NCBI GenBank assembly: GCA_019321725.1 | Contig: CM033111.1 | Location: 3,286,001-3,350,000, forward strand | DNA: 64,000 nt | Source of the DNA: Paulownia fortunei | Taxonomy: Eukaryota; Streptophyta; Magnoliopsida; Lamiales; Paulowniaceae | Reading direction: 5' to 3' | Shown: positions 23,331 through 37,751 of the stretch, piece by piece | Position numbering within the stretch: the first letter of the stretch is position 1 | Layout: the number at the start of each line of letters is the position of its first letter | Made by a program: the position numbers and the translations under genes | The notes under the pieces: model-generated | What the model was told of the DNA's origin: nothing | Seen by the model: only the letters and a program-made list of their open reading frames with translations | Databases searched by the model: none

Positions 23331-26300
23331 TTATCTATGACTCTGATTCCTATCTTCCAAAGGATTTGTTCGTGCCAACGAACGTGCAGTAAAACCGACA
23401 GTTGTGGTTCTTATAGATCTCTGCCTCACCATGTTGCAATATTCAGGGTCCTCGTATCGACCCTCATGCCGTATCCACTGTATCATTCCATGGTACATTG
23501 GGAAGAATCTCATCTGAATTGCTTTGTATACAAAGTACGGTACCAGGGCTGAGATAACCACAAAGACTGTCACTATGTAGAAAGAAGGTGTTGGGGCAAG
23601 AGATTCAACAAAAACTTTATACGCGGTTTTGGAAATTCTGGGAGGCATAGCCCCATATGCCAAGAGGAAAAGGTACCATAAAGTGATTCCACCCCAGATA
23701 AAAATATGCTGGATTAATGTGAAGTAACTGATGGCAAGGGCCATCTGGCAGTTCACAACCCAGACAACGCAGGTGTACATTGTCGCTCCAAGAATTTGGT
23801 ACTCAGCAATCTTCCCATCCTTGTTGAATCCCTGAGGATTTAGTGCCCTTACGCAAAAGAAGAAGATTATAACAGCACTGCAAACTCCATTGAGCATCCA
23901 ACCAATAATACGACGCCAGCTGAAGAGGACGTTCTGCACGCCTTCTTGGTACAGCAAAGGAAACTGCCATGTGAAGTCAAGCAAAAAATAAAGAAATAAT
24001 GAAACATTCTTGTAAATGGAGGATAGCAGAATTGAAATTTAGGCAGTTATTTAGAATTTAAATCAGAGGACAAGCCAGTAGTAAGCAACCTTCTTAAGAT
24101 TTGGAATTTTTTTCAATTTTCTTATTTCGTAAAACCTTTTATTAATTCACATTATTAACAACCTGGCAAGGAGATAAGCTTTCATGGTATTTCTTGACTC
24201 AATATGGTATATGATTCCCATTCTGATTTCATAATGTTGTTGTTCTCCTTCATCTAGCCATTGTTCAAACGAGCCCTGGACAGCCATATCATTGGCTTCC
24301 ACAATGGAGCCTCCAGTTTTATGGGTAATAAAGGGGATAAAACAAATTTTCGATTGAACATGATTCTATACAAAGGCATACCTTTAGACAAAATCTAGCA
24401 GATACATCCTGGTCAAAGACCCCCATAGCAATCACCGGTAATGACGTGAAGAATACGTTGTAAAGGGACAAAAACCAATCATTGTAAGCAGGTTGTCCGG
24501 AAAATGATGCATGAGCCTCATATAAGAAGATGGTGAAACCAAAAGTGACATTCTTATAGAAAAAGTAGCAAATCTGCACCAAAAGTATACAGAAAATCAA
24601 ATGATACCCTATGAAGTTATTGTACTATATGTTATGTGAATTGTTGCCATAGTATGTGTGATGAACAAGCAGTGTGTCAATTATCTTTTATGATTCTTTT
24701 ATTATCCAAATAAGGATGGAGACAAAACTTTGAACTGAACCTAGAAGAAGTCTGATAAAATCAATAATAAAGTTATTACCATTGACGAGATCCTTCTGTA
24801 ACACCAATGTCCATGCACCAAAAGCAAGCGCTCCAAAAATCTGAACTGAGCAATTGCGATATCACTTGACATGACAGCCTGGTAAATTTGCAAAAGAATA
24901 ATACAAGATATGAGGCAAAACTTGTCATTCTATCAAGAATTCTGAATAATGACCAATAAACCATTAGCTTTTCCACCTGCATTCCTTCAACACCACTGAT
25001 TCCAATTCCAATATCTGCTTCTTGAAGCATTCCCACGTCATTGGCTCCATCACCAATTGCCAGAGTTGTCTTCTTCATTCCTTCTTTGACAAGTCTTGTT
25101 ACCTGTATGATTAAAAGCAGTTTTACTTGTATAGAAACTCAGAAAGTTCTATCATGGAATGGAAGTTGATGTAGGAAAAAATAGAAACAGAAGAGGACAC
25201 TCAGCCACAGAATTAATTAAGACTGTTACTGCAGTCAATAGGGCATAAACTAACCAGTGCCTTCTGTTTCGGTGATGAGCGGCAGCATATTACAGATGCA
25301 CAGCCAATTGCAAGTTCAAGAAACAATTTTTTGACATCATCATCTAATGCATATGCAAGAGATTTCCCATCAATGATCAAGGCAAAAGCCTCAGAGCTCG
25401 ATTTAGCAACCTGACTCTTCCCTTCAGTAATCTGCCGGAGAACACTTTGCTTTGAAGCCTAATAAAATAATGAAAACACACAATCTCAGTACCTCAATTA
25501 TGCATATTGCTTAAGAGCAGTTAAATTATAGTAATATCTGGCAATGCCAAGGCAACACAGTTTTTATGCAGAAAGCGTTCTTTATCAGGGTTTACAATTG
25601 AAGACAAACGATGATCCAATACAAAATTGCTAATGACCTACTAGTGGTCTTTGATCATTATTTCACACTTTCCAGTTCAAATGAAAGGGGACTATAAATC
25701 ACTGTACCGTGGCTATTGCAACTTTTTCTCCCATTTTCTCCACAGCTGTGATCTCTGGCGTATCCAAGGTAATAGTAATTTGTCTCATTCCTTGTCTGAG
25801 CAAGCTACAGGCATAGCTGCAAAGTTGATTCATACAGTCAGAAATCTCAGGATATCCAATATTGTGTCAGATTAATTTAAAAGAAATTGTGCTGAGATAT
25901 ACCCAATATTAATGGCAGTTTCCATCTTATCCCCAGTCAAAACCCATATTTTTATTCCTGCTTGTGCAAGCTTGTCAATGCATTCAGGCACCTGCCAGGA
26001 ACAGCAGCAGAAAACTAAATTCAGCATTCATTAAATTTAGAGACTGGTACACGACTGCTCTTGCAGATTGTCTCATAACTCACCCCTTGTTGGAGCTTGT
26101 CCTCAACGGCTGTTGCACCAATAAGAATCAAATCTTTTTCTATTTCTTCAGTCACTTCATCAATCAGTGCCTCACGATCAGCACTGACTGAGTTCTTGGC
26201 CTCCAAAAATTTTTCATCGAACACCTTATATTCTTCTTCACTAAGTTCCCGATAAGCAAGTATTAAGGTCCTCAAGCCTGCATCAGCATACTCATTCACA

Positions 26301-29300
26301 TGTTCCCTGGTTTGCTCTTCATATTCCCTTCCGTTTTCAGCAAGCCTCTCAAACATGACACTGCAATAAGGCCAATAACAGAGCAGACACACATGAGGAT
26401 GGTTAATTATGAGCAAAATCAGTTGCTTAAAACAACTGAAATTTCATACTGTATATAAAACTATGAATCCTACTCCTATTGTGAAAAGCCTCCACGCCAT
26501 TACTTAATTACTCTTGTTCAATAATAAATAAGGGTTAGTTTGGAAAGAACAAAAGAAAGAAACCAATAGAAGATAATATTAGATTTCTAAATCATCTAAC
26601 TACCTGGACATATAAACCAAACATTGTCCCAGCTAAAATAAAAAAGCTAATCATTTTCCTTCGTCTTTGAAAGTGGGAAAATAAAAGCTAAGAAAGCAGA
26701 AGGAAAACCTCAAGACAAGGAAAACAAATATTTTAAACTAAAAAGAAAGTTTAATACATCATCATTTATATAATATGTCATTTGTTTCTACTCGTTTGCA
26801 GTATTTTTGTAAGATAAACTAACATACAAGTTTTTTCTTGATAAATAATAAACTGTACTTCCTCCGATGCATTAATTCTGCATGCAGTTTTAAATAAAAG
26901 TTGGAAATTAAATTATTTGAGCATTTTAAATATTGCATCAAATTAAAGTAAAAGTTGATATTTAATGGTGTTATATTATAATGTTAAGTAGATGATAGTT
27001 ATGAGGGAATAAATCCATTTTAAAGGACCGAACCTTATTTTGGGATGTCCTAAAAGCAAAATAAAAGCAATAAGTTTGGAACATATGGAATATAATATTT
27101 GCAGCGAGTTTATATTAACTCAAAATATCAGATTTTAAGTGAGATATAACTTAGAATTTAATTTTATCTTCTTCTTGTTTTTGCATAAACATAAGATTTA
27201 CAAATTATATTAATGAATTTCATGTTAGAAACAAATTCTACCTCAAATAACAACATTTCAGGAGAAATCTTTTGGAACAAGTGAAATGAGCAATATTTTA
27301 GTTTCTTTATATATCACTAAAAGTAAAATTAAAGAATTAGGGGTATAATTAAGAAAACTAAGTTACCACATATTAGAAAACCTAAAATTTATAATGCTAA
27401 TTCACATTGTAACCTTACATGCCTCCTCTTAAATTTGCTTCAATAGATAAAGAAAGAAAACATGGAGGCGAGATTATTTGAGGATATGTAACTAAATGGC
27501 TAAGAAGATACATAAACAGGCATATACACGCACAGAGTCGTATACAGGAAATGATGAGAAATAATAATATTTGAATCATAACAAATAGCAATTGTTTACT
27601 TCATATATCATTTGATATATACAAATTTTAGAAAAATTCAAACAAAGCAACATGCATAACTACTTCATAATTAGCAACTAAAATTCAAGTAGATCACTAA
27701 AATAAGCACAAGTTGCTTGAATAAAGAATGAGCCAAAGAAGAAAGGAAGATTAATACAGTATGGAGAGGCAACACGGGTGGTCTTTGGTGGTTGCTTGCT
27801 AGTTTGAAGGCAATAATAGAAGTTAGTATTACTATGTAAATCAATAATATATTAGTTTCAATTTTATTTTAACAATGAATATTCTTATATTAAAAATACG
27901 AGCATACATATTATTTTCAGAATATATATTATGTTCATAATTTATACAAAAAGTTAGTATCAAGACAATTTAAAAGTAAGAAGAATAAGTAATATATGAT
28001 GAGACAATTTGTGTGAGTAATAGTGATTAAAAAGAAGAGATAGGAACAAAAAAATTACATTTTATTGATGCTCTGCTATGAAGTTTGACATATTAAAATA
28101 TGAAATTAATATTTTTTTCTTCTAAAAGTATTAGGAATGAAAATATTTTCATTAATGACCCTCAATATGTATAAGACATTGTTACCCATGTGTATCGCGC
28201 GTGCTTTTTTCTAATCAGAGAAAAAGCACAGTAGAAAATGCCCAGTGGAAAATCTTCATTATGTTACATAAGCAACCAACCTGTCAGCACCTTTACAGAG
28301 CAATAGTAGCTTCCCCTCCTCATCCCTTACTATTACAGACATCCTCTTTCTTGAACTGTTAAATTCTAAAACATTTAACAGCTTGTATGACCTGCATCAG
28401 CAAAAGCTGTTTTAGAATGTGAGGATATTGCTTGATTAAATGTAACTATATAATATGACGTCTGTGTACCCATACAGACCATGTCCCCACAGACAACACT
28501 AACTAATACATGTTTTTCGTCAATTATGTATGCATGAGGTCTAAGGGTAACAAGATGTAAACAATAGCTGAGGAGAATATTCCCCTACTGGCTACTTCTC
28601 TGTGAGTAGTCAGATTACTGATTCTCAAGATGTTGAGTGCAGGTGCATTACAGATTGAGAGGGAGCATCTTCCATGTAAGCAACCAGAGAGTAAAAACAC
28701 TGTTCAAAGTAACAAAGGGAAGAGGAAAAAAGAGGTAGAGAAACTAAAGATACTGACCTTTCAACTCTTTTTCCAGAGACAGGGTTCAACTCCTTCACAT
28801 AAACGCTAGTTTGTGTTCTTTTGAAGAATTCAAAGCCAAGCTCCCTAGCTGCAATAACAAAGGCAGCCTCATCTGGTGACTCAGCTTCATATATGACCTT
28901 CCCTGTCTTTTCATCGATATCAGGTATGGCTGTATGACAGATTGCCAGCAAACGAAAGAATTTCTGGATGACATCTGAATGGGGCTCATTGACCCAGTTC
29001 CCATTCATGATTCTTTCATCGTCAAAATTGAATCCTTTGACAGATGATTTTTTAGGGCTATCACTGGGATGCTCAATATCATCTTTTCCATTTGCTGTCA
29101 ATGGAGACCCTTTTCTTTTAGCCATAGCCTTTTCGACTTCTGTGACACCATGTCCATAAGCTACTCCAGCCACAGAGCACTTAATGAACTCCATGGAATT
29201 ACAAGTCAATGTGCCCGTCTTGTCTGAGAGTATTGTATCAACTTGGCCAAGTTCCTCATTCAGATTCGAGGTGAGGGCATGAGCTGGTTTGTCAGCTTCC

Positions 29301-31228
29301 TCATAGTACATATGAACATCTTGATTGATAAAAATGCTCTGAAGGACTTTAACAATTTCTATAGACACATACAAAGAAATTGGAATCAAGTAGCTATACA
29401 ACAACAAGGCTGTCAAAAAGTGATATATAGCAGCAACTGGGGCTCTTTCCGGATCAAAAAAGATATTAGCATTGTCTGGTCTAAGATACCACCTTCTGTG
29501 TCCACCTTCTAAGTCATCTTTGGTCACGATACCAAAGTAAACTGATCCAACAAAAGCTATCAAGAACAGAACGCCAAATAAAAGGTATACAATCTTATCC
29601 ATTTTCTTCTCAATCTTGCTTCTCTTGGAGGGAGGATCTGTAGAGTTCTGAATAACCTTTGTGTCATGGCCTGTGAAGATAACAGCTCCATATATGTGGT
29701 CTGTGTTCCGCAGTTTAGAATCCCTAAGTAGAAGTTGTTGAGGAGAAAGAGGATGTTGTTGTTCTTCAAATTCCATACTGCCAACAAAACTGTACAAATT
29801 AGCATTAGGATCTTCACATTTAACAACGGCCCTGAAATCTTTGAAGTCCTCCTCCTCATTCAACGATGAAGTTACTTCTAATGCTTGTTTGAGTTTCAAA
29901 TTTGTCTCCCCATCAAGGTTCATGGTCTCAACATAGCAGACAGCATCTTCATAACTGGATGAAAGCAAAACTAAATCTGCAGGAAAGAATTCATCCTTCT
30001 CCACCTTAACTATATGGCCTACTTTCAGATTTTTCCATTCAGTGTGCTTAAACTTTCCACCACCTTCATGTACCTTGACCTTTCTGTTGTTCACCTCAAT
30101 ATCCTAAATATCACAGATGTGCATCATTATCAACCAGAGCATAAGAAATGGCAAAAAAGAAAAAAACAATAATCGCATGCAGCACAACACCCAGAACTTT
30201 TTGTCTGGGAACGAGAATTTGTTTAAAATATATATCTCAGAATAGGCAACAGCCGGCGGAACTCCTGAGATCTTTTACTGCAAATATGTTATGCGAGTCA
30301 CAAGTGCTTCAAAAACAGCACATTTCAATTTTCAAAGAATTAAGTATCGGCGTGAAACAATCTGATCAAACAATCTCATCAAACTCGTTTCAAGCCGTGA
30401 TGAAGAAAAACTTATACTTTGGGTTGTCTGGATCCCAAAAAACCAGTCAGAGTACACCTTTTGCTTGAATAATCTTCCAACAAAATAATCTCGTACAGTA
30501 AAATAAAAATATTAAAATCCATATGTAAGTATAGAAAAACAATTAAAAAGCTGTCGAAACTCATTTTCTTGGATTTTTAGCCGTCAAAAGGAAAAACATT
30601 CATACACAATAAATCATTCTTGTATTTTCATTAAAATCTAACATCCCAAATTCTGCAAACTCCAATTACTTCCAAAAAGTACAAAATTAAGTATCAATAA
30701 CTCCGATACTTTTAACACTCAACGAGTCCAAGCCAAGAAGGCAGCACTTAAAGACGTTTTGTACGCTTTAATAAAGCAAAAAAGGAGAGAAAACTGAAAG
30801 CGTACATCTACCACGAGATTAAATGTCAAGAGTACCTGTAGTTTTCGCCGCCAATCTTCAACACCTTCTTTAACCATGGTTGCTCCAATAACTATAATCA
30901 GTGGAACGATGGCACTGACTGCAGAATAAGGTGCAAGAGAAGTGAAAGACAAAATACCAGTGACAAGGAAGTAGAAATTAGCCACTCTCCTAAACTGCTC
31001 AAACAGAGACTTTGGCAAGAAAGTTGCAGCAGTGTACTTAGTAGTCCTGACATAATTGGTTGCATAATTCCTAAGACTGGCCTCCAAACCATCTGGCTCA
31101 TTGCAATACACCACTCTTGAAAAACCTGGTCCCCCAATCTGTGACTGGTCATCTTTGGATGATCCCTTCCCACACTTGAATGAGTAGATCTTGCTGAAAT
31201 TTAACCTCTTCTTTCTACCAGTTCTCAT
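23331..31228 (-). CDS. ALA: P4-type phospholipid-transporting ATPase (flippase), ALA9/10 clade
   Basis: Eleven exons on the minus strand: 31228-30836, 30103-28758, 28391-28281, 26360-26084, 25991-25903, 25816-25708, 25458-25255, 25102-24977, 24878-24780, 24573-24382 and 23963-23331. They join in phase into 1192 aa with GT-AG introns throughout. P4-ATPases use ATP to move phospholipids from the outer to the cytosolic membrane leaflet, with an ALIS/Cdc50 beta subunit. Visible hallmarks are the actuator DGET (195-198), PISLYVSIE in membrane helix 4 (Pro near 372), the phosphorylated Asp425 in DKTGT, CKGAD near 613-617, TGDK (728-731) and GDGAND (860-865). The N-terminus ([10 protein letters not shown], then NYVRTTKYT) and the length fit ALA9-ALA12, nearest ALA9/10. 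All catalytic residues are present. The start ATG at 31228 is preceded by a possible leader acceptor at 31259-31260. Intron 3 is 1920 bp. Confidence 0.96.
26361..28280 (-). other. Large AT-rich intron 3 of the ALA gene
   Basis: At 1920 bp this is by far the longest intron of the gene; most of the others are 86-420 bp. It has no coding frame, no clear terminal inverted repeats and no LTR-like ends. An old insertion could explain its size, but I saw no boundary. Confidence 0.6.
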
Positions 31229-32760
31229 TCTTTTTCACACTCGGAAACTCTTAAATCTCTGAACACCCAACAGAGATAAAAATATTGACTTTCTTTTTGA
31301 ATGAGAAGCAAAATGCACTCTAATATTGCAGGCCTTCAGGGGAAGCTACTTTTATCAAACACCCAGAACCCAAAAGACTACTTAGAAATCAGACCTTTCT
31401 CCCAACCACCATATAATAAACAAATATTACCCAGACAAAATAACCCCAAAAAATAGTCCTAAACCCCAATAACTCGAAAAACCCAGTTGTCAAAAGAATT
31501 ATTATAAAAAAATAAATTCAGAAAAGGTTGAAGAAGAATTTCACCAAATATAGCTTGTAGAAAGAAGAAGCTGAGGCTCAACGAAAGAAAGAGTGATGTA
31601 TGAAAAGAGAAAGCCTCACAAGATTCAGAAAAGACCAAAAGACAAGCACAACCCACAAATTCCAGTTGTTTCAGTCCACCTCCAAATCTCAAAAAGATTC
31701 ATTTTTGTAATGGCCCCTTAGCCTAAATATGATTAAGGCCACTTAATTCAGCTGAAACAAATGAAAAGCGAAATACAGAACCCGAAACGACTATACCTTA
31801 AACATCTGGTATATGAACATAAATGCTACATAGAAGAACATATGGAGAAACAGATGAGGACATATATGTATTTGATTTTTCTCATGGCACAAAACCTTTG
31901 ATCATTGACTTGGATCTCTTTCCCCTGAGTCTTGCTCTCACTTTCTCATGGTTTGACTTTCATAACCGTTGGATTTGGGTTTTTGGACACGCGCAATGTT
32001 CGAAGAAACTTTCAAACTCAACTACTATTATTAAGAAAGGAAAAACCGAACATCCCTTAATAATAATTTCAATAACTATAAAAATATTGGTGCAGTAGTT
32101 GTTATCAGGAAAACGATATGATCATTGAAAATTCATAGAGAGGAAAAAAGAAGGCGAGAAGACGTGGAAAAAATGAAAAAGATTGTGAGTTTGCTTTGAT
32201 TTCACATTAAAAAGCTGGGAATTCGCGGGAAAACATTTTCTCCAAGAATGTTTTTTGTAAATTTCTCCAAGTTATTTTCCTGTTTCTTGGGGTGGTCTTC
32301 TCTTTCTTCTGTCAACAGCAGCTTGACAGGTGAAAAAACAAAAATGTATATACTAGTAAACAATTAAACATGCATGTATGTGTTTTGTTGATTAAACAAC
32401 TTCCGGAAAAAAAATTAAAAAAAAAAAAACAATTTCTGGGAATAATTGTAAGAAAACATACATAAATAGTAATTATTTAAACCCGAATTAATAGTAATTA
32501 CTAATGAAGAGGAGTGATGAATCAGCGACAGGAAATAATTATATATTTTCTTTTTTTGCGTTGAGACAGAGACAAGAAATTAGTTTTAAAAGAGAAATTT
32601 ACGTAGGTGAAGGGTTAGAACTGAGGAGACGCGCCACCATGGCGGGGAGACTGCAACGTATGAGATGACGTTACTACAGTCAAAGTCTTGTTGCATTTCC
32701 AGCTGCATGATTAATGTGATCTTCGCAAGTACCCCGCGCCCCCACACCATGCACTACATA
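31229..32760 (-). other. 5' leader and promoter region of the ALA gene
   Basis: No protein frame is supported. A sequence reading GTTCAG on the minus strand ends at 31259, so the leader may contain an intron whose donor lies further upstream. A short GC-richer patch lies at about 32625-32760, on the promoter side, followed by strongly AT-rich intergenic DNA. Confidence 0.4.
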
Positions 32761-35340
32761 ATTACTCAAATTGGAACTTCAATTTTAAATATATACTATT
32801 TTTTATTTTAATATTATTAAAATAAAATATTAAATATCATTTGAAATAAAGAATCTTACTTGATAATTATTTGCATAAATTTTGTATTATGCATGAAATT
32901 TGAAAAATATAAAAATTTAAAATAAATGATACTTATTTAAACTTGACATTCACAAAAAAAAAAATTAATAAGATTAGTTAAAAAAAAAATCTAATTATTA
33001 AATAAAAAATCAATTTCGAAGGACTCACTTTTACATAAGATAGTTTTTGAACATCAAATTATATCATATACCTATAAAACTCATACTTTAATTTAAAATT
33101 GACATATGTTTACATTATTTCTTTCTATAATTTTCTCTCATGAAAAATAATTCAAAATTTTAAGATAATACCAATAGAAAGGTAATTTTGAAGAATCAGG
33201 TATTCTTCTAATTTTTTATTTTTTTATAAATTAAGTATTCATATTTGACTTGATAAATATTGGCACGACAATAATTTATATATAATTGGAGTGGACATTC
33301 ACCAATAATTTTTGTCATGATACAATCGTTAACTCCAAATTCAAAGGTAGGGTCCGAAAACTCACCCACCAACAAGTACACATATACGGAATCAAAGCAC
33401 TTTTGAAAAACTCGAATATTTGATCCTTCAATAAATGTGCCAAATATTTTAACGAGACATCTTCTATTTTGATGAGAAGAAAAAACTACAAATATGTTGT
33501 CTTCTTCAATTTCTCCCAATTTTGATGGTTAAATTCACTGCAAAATTGTCCATGTGCAACTCGCGTATGAATTTTTCCATCCAAAAATCAGCTATTAACG
33601 GCCACGTGAGTGGAACATATAGTTTCGTTAGATATTTTTTGATGGAACACGAGAAAATGATTAAATATTAGAAAAATCATGAGTTCTTGAATGCAATGTG
33701 GGACTTTCATAAGCCACGCGACTAAAACTGAACTAGGCTTAAATTATGGGATTAAAAATGCAAATTTCCCTATACATGTACACAAAATATCTAAACTAAA
33801 ATAAAATAATGTTTATACCAAAAAAAATATATCTTAAGTGTAGAAATACTGTGATTTCCAACAATCATTTGGATTGGAATAGGATTGAAATAGGAGACAG
33901 AACAACAAAGAGCAAATCTTAGGAACAAAAAATTGTAACTAAAACAAAGAGAACTAAAAAGAAATCAAGAAATGAAAATTAAAGGAAAAGCTTTCAGAAT
34001 AAGGTGGGAATCAAATATAAATAGAAAACCAAGAAATTAATACAATTTTTTCAGCACAAAAAAAAAAAGGAAACACCAATAGAAAACTGAAAAGAAAATA
34101 GGGAAAAAATATTAGATGTATTAACTTTTATAAAATGAGCATGTATGTATATACATAAACACTTGTATAAATAAAAGAAAAAATCCATAAACTTATATAA
34201 TTTTTTTAAAAAAAATAGAAAATTATAAACAGATAAACAACAATGGTAAAATTAAATAAATCTCCGTTAACGTTACATGATCAGATCTGAAATCTATAAA
34301 TAAAATAAAAGTATAATAAATCACAAAACTGAAATAATGAAATGAAGATGAAGCAAATAAACAAAGGGAAATAAATAGAAATAAACAACACAAATCTTTC
34401 AAAATGTATTGACATTCAACACCAACTATAGGATAGCATTAAGACCAAAGGGGTGTTTATGTAATTGAGTTTATGAATGATTAAATGATTAATCTTTTTA
34501 GATAGTTCAAGTTAAATATTTTCTTATTAATTCAACTTGTTTGACAAGAAAAATTTATTTATTTAGGCAAAATTTTATTTATAGGGGTAACATATGTCTT
34601 TTAAATGTTTGATTCCTTGAAATATTATATTCGTTGAATAATAAATTGGCTATAATATAAATATTAACAGTAACTTATGTTCATGCATCATTTATTGCTC
34701 GTGTTAAAAATGATTGGTCCGTAAAACTGTGACCGGGTGGGTGGCGGCTGTGGTACCTTGAATGGATCTTGAGTTAATTAATAATTTCACAAGGAAAAGA
34801 AGAATTTAATTTGGTAGGGGCTGTTTCTAGAAACATCCCAATAGTTTTTTGTCACGTGAATTTCTATCCACAATCTCCTCATAATATCTCATCAAATTAA
34901 TTTCAACCTATTTGTTTCACACATTGAAATCACCTAATTATTACTAAATTAAACCTACTATTTTGATTAATTTTAAAAGTTAATTTTTATTCTTCATCCT
35001 CTTTCCCTAATGAATTTCGAGTGTCTATCACTATTAGAAATTTTCAATTACTGGTTAATGTTATTTTTTTTAAGTGAAATTGCTTTAGGATAATAATCAA
35101 CAACTAATTAACACCGAATAACAATAATCAACTAAAACGGGAATAGGTAGATACCCATATTTAAATGATACAAATAACAAGTTTAATTTCTAATTAATTT
35201 AAATGAAAAAAGACCATATGATAATTACCCAAGTTACAGATAACTAAATGGTTTGGCTACATTTAGTTACAATGTTAATCTACATTTAACATATGGGTCC
35301 ACCATGTTTGGGACAGACAGCTATCATAATTCCTATTTAA
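32761..35340. other. AT-rich intergenic block, left part
   Basis: Very AT-rich with many A tracts. A minus-strand frame at about 33519-33208 is open for roughly 100 codons but has no ATG at its start and no domain I recognise. No gene is called. Confidence 0.6.
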
Positions 35341-35459
35341 TATGCGATTAAAATTAAAATTTAAGGGTGTAAATGTATCAAAATATTTATTGTTTTAACT
35401 TTTATCAAGCTTTAAAAAAAATATTATTGAGCTTAGTTCAAACAAGTTTTAATTATGAG

Positions 35460-35650
35460 TTGAATTTGAGTAATTTATTTTTTTATATATTTTTTATTAT
35501 TTTTCTATTAATTGAATTAAGTTTGAGTCGAGTTTTAAATTTTATCAAACGAATAAATATGTTAAAATTTGATTTGTTATATTTAATAAATTGAGTTTAA
35601 ACGAATTTTTACTAGTCAATCTCAAATTAGATATGAATATGTTTGATTTA
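35460..35650 (+). repeat. Dispersed AT-rich repeat family, copy 2
   Basis: Same order of landmarks as copies at 560-740 (minus) and 37568-37751 (plus), including GAGTCGAGTTTTAAATTTTA, an ATATGTTAAA block and a GATTTGTTATATT block. Outer ends are not defined. Related sequence may extend left to about 35360. Confidence 0.5.
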
Positions 35651-36671
35651 TTTTTTAGCTCTATTCACTCGAAATTTTGCTTAAAATAAAATAATTTTAA
35701 TTTCAAAACAATGACGGAATTTGCACGGCGTAAATTTTTACTAGGTATAATTATAGCAATTACTTTGTCCGAAAGTCTAAAACCAAAGTTAATTTCATGA
35801 AATTGTACCAAGTTACATCTTTTTTCACAGTCAGTGATTGCATGGTAGATTATATGCGTAGCCACAATATGAAAGTCCATGTGTAGAAGTTGATATTTTA
35901 GGTCACAATAAGTGACATTTCTTTGTTCTGTTTATTTAATTCAATAATGAAATTTATCTGGAAATATGTGGTACAGTAAACTTAAATCACTTATTTTAGA
36001 GAAAAAAGAAAAAAATATTCTTCATACATAGGCAGGCAAGTGGTTCTAAAAATAAATATATATTCTTTATTTGGTCAACAAAAATAAATTATTAACTCCC
36101 ATTTCTAAAAATAGACCATAATTTAGCACACAGTTTTAAAGTCACTTTTAACTTGTATTATTTTGTAGTTTTTAATATTAAATTCTATTGGCTTAATTTT
36201 TATTTAAAAATTCATTGTACTGAACCTAGAAAACGAGTAACAGTATTGGAATTTTTAAACAAGACAGAAGAAAAAAAAAAAGATAAAAAGTTATCTTAGA
36301 GAACAAGACATGATTCATTATATTATATAATATAAAATGTTCATGCAAAACACGATATTTTAGGAAAAAAAATATTTTGATTTTCGTGTATTTGAAATAG
36401 ACCTGTATAAAAGTATGTCTACTTGTTACAAAAGTATTCCTACGGTTACAAGGTACAAAAATCAGTGTTTGTGGTGTTTATGTATTGTATATATAGGTTG
36501 TGCAAACATGATTTAAATAAAATTTAATATTGGTTACTAATGTGTAAGTTTAGTGTAATGTAATGATATATTGATTTAATCTCAATATAATAATTTATTC
36601 TATTATTTTTTAAATAAATTCTTTGTCCTAAATTTATTATTTCATTTTGTTGTAATAAATAATCAAACCCA

Positions 36672-36937
36672 TGTTTGGGAACACTTTTGAAATGAAATGA
36701 ACTTTTTAATATAATTTTTTTTAAAAATACTTATAAATATTGTTAAGCGTTTGATAAAAATATATTTTAACGCTTATTTAGTAGAAATGTAAGAAAAAAA
36801 ATTCAAAAACTACAATTTTACACTTTTTCAAAATGGACTTATTTTAAAAATTTATTTAAAAATAATTATCAAACATATATTTTTTTTATAAATGAAATTT
36901 CATATTTAAAAATTCATTTGAAATAGATTTCCAGACA
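36672..36937. mobile_element. Possible foldback MITE of about 266 bp
   Basis: The left end begins TGTTTGGGAACACTTTTG and goes on AAATGAA. The right end, read on the minus strand, begins TGTCTGGAAATCTATTTC and goes on AAATGAA. This gives imperfect terminal inverted repeats of about 25 bases. The interior is AT-rich and non-coding. No clear target-site duplication was found, so the class is not assigned. Confidence 0.4.
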
Positions 36938-37567
36938 TCCTTTTAATATTTTACTATCAAACTGATTTTTTGAAAAAATTTATATTAAAAAATTTTCAAA
37001 TGTTAATATTTGTTATATTATTAACATTATCTAGTTAGGTTGAGAAGATGACTAAATTGTTTATCTAAGTACGTAGAAAATACTCAAATTAACACTAAAT
37101 GACTTGTACAATTTTAGAGGGAGGGAGGGAGTGCGTGTTCCAAACAGGGCCGTTGAATTATCACTCAATTAAATCAATCAATGATTAAAAAATAATAGAG
37201 TAAAATCAGCCTCATGTCATTCTCATGGCGGCACCAACCAAAAAACCCATAAATTATATAAAAAAATTTATATCTGTATAATCTAATTAGATCTGTAAAT
37301 AGTTGAATATGTATATATAATGTTAAAAATTTAATAATCCACAATTTTATTTGTTTACTCAAGTGGTCACATCTCATATTAAGACTTTCTTGGTACATTA
37401 ATTAATCCATCATCTACTTAATTAAATAATTAGTTAGTCCACAATTGTGATATTCAGACAAAGCTTGCTACACTGTGGACAGTGTTTTTGCTGAATTTAA
37501 CATGTTAATATTTAAATTTATTTTAATTTTTATTGAATTTAAAAAATTATATTTGATCGAAGTTGAA

Positions 37568-37751
37568 TAATTTGATATTTTTACACATAATTTTTTATTT
37601 TTATACTAATACAATCGAATTCGAGATGAATTTTAAATTTTATTGTACGAAAAAAATATGTTTAAATTTAATTTATTATATTAACAAATCAAATTTAAAT
37701 AATTTTTTAATAATTAATTTTAAATTAAATATTAAATAATTTAATTTATTG
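37568..37751 (+). repeat. Dispersed AT-rich repeat family, copy 3
   Basis: Begins TTTGATATTTTTACACATAA and carries the same ordered blocks as the other two copies, among them TTTTAAATTTTATTGTACGA and an ATATGTTTAAATTT block. It shares more with copy 1 at its 5' side than copy 2 does. Confidence 0.5.

Noticed and set aside
26860..27100. Stowaway-like MITE in ALA intron 3 (CTTCCTCCGATG)
   Set aside because: Only one end resembles the family. No matching inverted end or TA duplication was found.
33208..33519. 103-codon minus-strand frame in the gene desert
   Set aside because: No ATG at its start, no recognised domain, no splice partners. Left as possible relic only.
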